Positions 62,884 to 64,000 of a DNA stretch of 64,000 nucleotides are shown one piece after another; within the stretch, counting starts at the first letter, position 1, and each line of letters opens with the position of its first letter. The notes under the pieces were generated by a model that was not told the DNA's origin, searched no databases, and saw nothing but the letters and a program-made list of their open reading frames with translations. The stretch is from positions 1,876,804 through 1,940,803 of the forward strand of contig NZ_CP040297.1 of assembly GCF_013393945.1 (NCBI RefSeq), written 5' to 3'. The stretch is from Nostoc sp. TCL26-01 (GTDB lineage: Bacteria > Cyanobacteriota > Cyanobacteriia > Cyanobacteriales > Nostocaceae). A program made the translations under genes and the position numbers.

Positions 62884-63399
62884 ATGCTGACCCATCACCG
62901 CAAGCCCGTGTGCTTATCACTTGTTTCCACAGACCTGCCATTCTGGTCTGTTGTCGAAACTGCTGGTACACTTTATCAAAAAGACATTGATCGATTTCAT
63001 TTACTTTTGACTGCACCGCCGCTAATCACTTGTGAAGTAGCCGACTTTGACAGTCCAGAAGATCCACTTTCTTCAAGTAGGAGTAATCAAGCTTACGTAC
63101 CTACTAGCCCACGAATTTTGTGGTTAGAGATTTCGCCTTATCGAGTCATTATGACCATGCAAGGTAACAATCAAGTCAGTTATCGCCACTTCTGGGAACA
63201 GGGTGTGTATGGCGTTAGTCGATACTGGTTACCAACGGAGTCATTACAAGCTAATGATCCTATCCGCTTACGCAATTATACAAATAGCTTAAATCTCAGT
63301 GGACACCCACTACCACAGCATTTGCGCTTGGAATACGAATTGTGGGCAGAGAAAGTCCAAATAGGACGATACATACTCAATCTGGAAATTCAGCATTGA
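62884..63399 (+). CDS. Conserved cyanobacterial protein of unknown function, 171 aa
   Basis: Starts MLTHHRKPVCLSLVSTDLPF. Soluble, beta-rich. It has LLLTAPPLITCEVADFDSPE, LWLEISPYRVIMTMQGNNQV, RHFWEQGVYGVSRYWLPTES and a C-terminal LRLEYELWAEKVQIGRYILN. There is no signal peptide or recognised domain. It is most likely a conserved cyanobacterial family; no function is proposed. Convergent with the redoxin gene. Confidence 0.75.
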   Translation: MLTHHRKPVCLSLVSTDLPFWSVVETAGTLYQKDIDRFHLLLTAPPLITCEVADFDSPEDPLSSSRSNQAYVPTSPRILWLEISPYRVIMTMQGNNQVSYRHFWEQGVYGVSRYWLPTESLQANDPIRLRNYTNSLNLSGHPLPQHLRLEYELWAEKVQIGRYILNLEIQH

Positions 63400-63450
63400 C
63401 AGTTCACACATTAGGGAATAAGCAGCTTATTCCCTATTCCCTGCTATATC

Positions 63451-64000
63451 TCAACCAAAATAACTAGGTTCATTGCCTGGTTTCCACTTAATATTGCAAC
63501 CCACACTAGGTTTTTGTTCGCTGTTGACAGGTTTACCAGCCAATACAGCATCAATGGCAGCGCGTAAATCTACACCAGTTACGGGTTTACCATTACTAGG
63601 ACGACTATCATCTAATTGCCCTCTGTAAACGAGTTTGCGTTCTCCATCAAACACAAAAAAATCAGGTGTGCAAGCTGCTGTGTAAGCTCTGGCTATTTCC
63701 TGAGTCTCGTCGTAGCATAAGCTAAACTGCCAGCCTAGTTGTGTCGCCAAGGCTTTGAGCGAATCTGGTGCATCATCGGGATAATTTTTGGCATCATTGG
63801 CGCTAATAGCAATGATTCCTAAATCGCTGGCAGAATAATCTCTGTCTATCTGTGTTAATTCGTTTTGAATGTGTTTGACGAATGGACAATGCCGACAAAT
63901 AAACATGACTAATAGTGCTTTCTTGTCAGCAAAACTGGCCAGTGAAATGACTTTGCCAGATACTACTTCTGGTAGATGAAAATCTGGTGCTTGTGTGCCT
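63451..64000 (-). CDS. Thioredoxin-fold (AhpC/TSA-type) protein, 5' end beyond window
   Basis: The frame is open to the right edge (about 182 codons; sequence before FICRHCPFV reads GTQAPDFHLPEVVSGKVISL, ASFADKKALLVM), so the true start is outside. The redox motif is CRHC in LLVMFICRHCPFVKHI. Then come DLGIIAISANDAKNYPDDAP, FSLCYDETQEIARAYTAACT and FVFDGERKLVYRGQLDDSRP, typical of a redoxin family with a second conserved Cys. It may reduce peroxides or disulfides; the partner is unknown. Confidence 0.9.
   Translation of the reverse strand, partial: GTQAPDFHLPEVVSGKVISLASFADKKALLVMFICRHCPFVKHIQNELTQIDRDYSASDLGIIAISANDAKNYPDDAPDSLKALATQLGWQFSLCYDETQEIARAYTAACTPDFFVFDGERKLVYRGQLDDSRPSNGKPVTGVDLRAAIDAVLAGKPVNSEQKPSVGCNIKWKPGNEPSYFG

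Overview
The window comes from a filamentous, heterocystous-type cyanobacterium close to Nostoc/Anabaena. The evidence is a photosystem I subunit gene (psaD), hopanoid genes, very frequent GCGATCGC (HIP1) octamers, and intergenic spaces packed with the short tandem heptamer repeats (STRR: gagtgct/gagtgag, aatgact, ccccagt, ttgccta) and small palindromic elements typical of that group. No rRNA, tRNA, CRISPR array or prophage was seen. Two genes run off the window: a hopanoid-type glycosyltransferase on the left and a thioredoxin-fold protein on the right.

Layout. 0-4.3 kb: divergent hpnB-like glycosyltransferase and squalene-hopene cyclase (shc), then an ABC-ATPase remnant. 4.3-5.5 kb: a small P-loop kinase flanked by inverted MITEs. 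5.5-10.6 kb: three minus-strand genes for a catalase-superfamily protein, a lipoxygenase with all five iron ligands, and a DUF2235 hydrolase, which together look like an oxylipin locus. 11-18 kb: gatB, an MscS channel, a tandem Uma2 pair with a third degraded copy, leuB and pilD. 18-26 kb: a large two-partner-secretion exoprotein, a DUF305 lipoprotein, a PfpI-like protein divergent from a LuxR-type regulator, and mltA. 26-30 kb: an Omp85 barrel gene followed at one base by an ABC-2 exporter permease, then its ATPase. 30-33 kb: CsbD, a lipoprotein, a conserved protein and a dense MITE/repeat region. 33-39 kb: a 1979-residue DUF4347/CARDB/Calx-beta/RTX exoprotein. 39-50.8 kb: DUF1838, an SDR, an alpha/beta hydrolase, trpE, psaD, a DICT-GAF histidine kinase and a glycogen-debranching-type enzyme. 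51-55.5 kb: two toxin-antitoxin pairs, a DUF2605/DUF2973 pair and thrS. 55.7-61 kb: a metK paralogue split by an insertion sequence and overlapping by 4 nt a P-type ATPase gene. 61-64 kb: a flavin-fold protein, a conserved hypothetical and a redoxin.

The strongest signals are about how repeats and coding sequence interact. A 28-29 bp palindrome occurs seven times. Two copies lie inside genes (trpE and hpnB), read in the same frame and giving nearly the same peptide. Low-complexity STRR sequence is also inserted in frame in hpnB. Several genes (gatB, DUF1838, trpE, the histidine kinase, the 172-residue protein) have their stop codon made by STRR sequence, and the SDR start codon lies in an STRR. 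The insertion in metK can be reconstructed to the base: an 8-bp target duplication, 18-bp perfect terminal inverted repeats and a restored 394-codon frame. The same end sequence and 8-bp duplication recur in a 129-bp MITE at 5.3 kb. The best candidate for an under-described pathway is the hydrolase-lipoxygenase-catalase-like cluster. The metK-P-type ATPase coupling and the Omp85-ABC-2 cluster come next.
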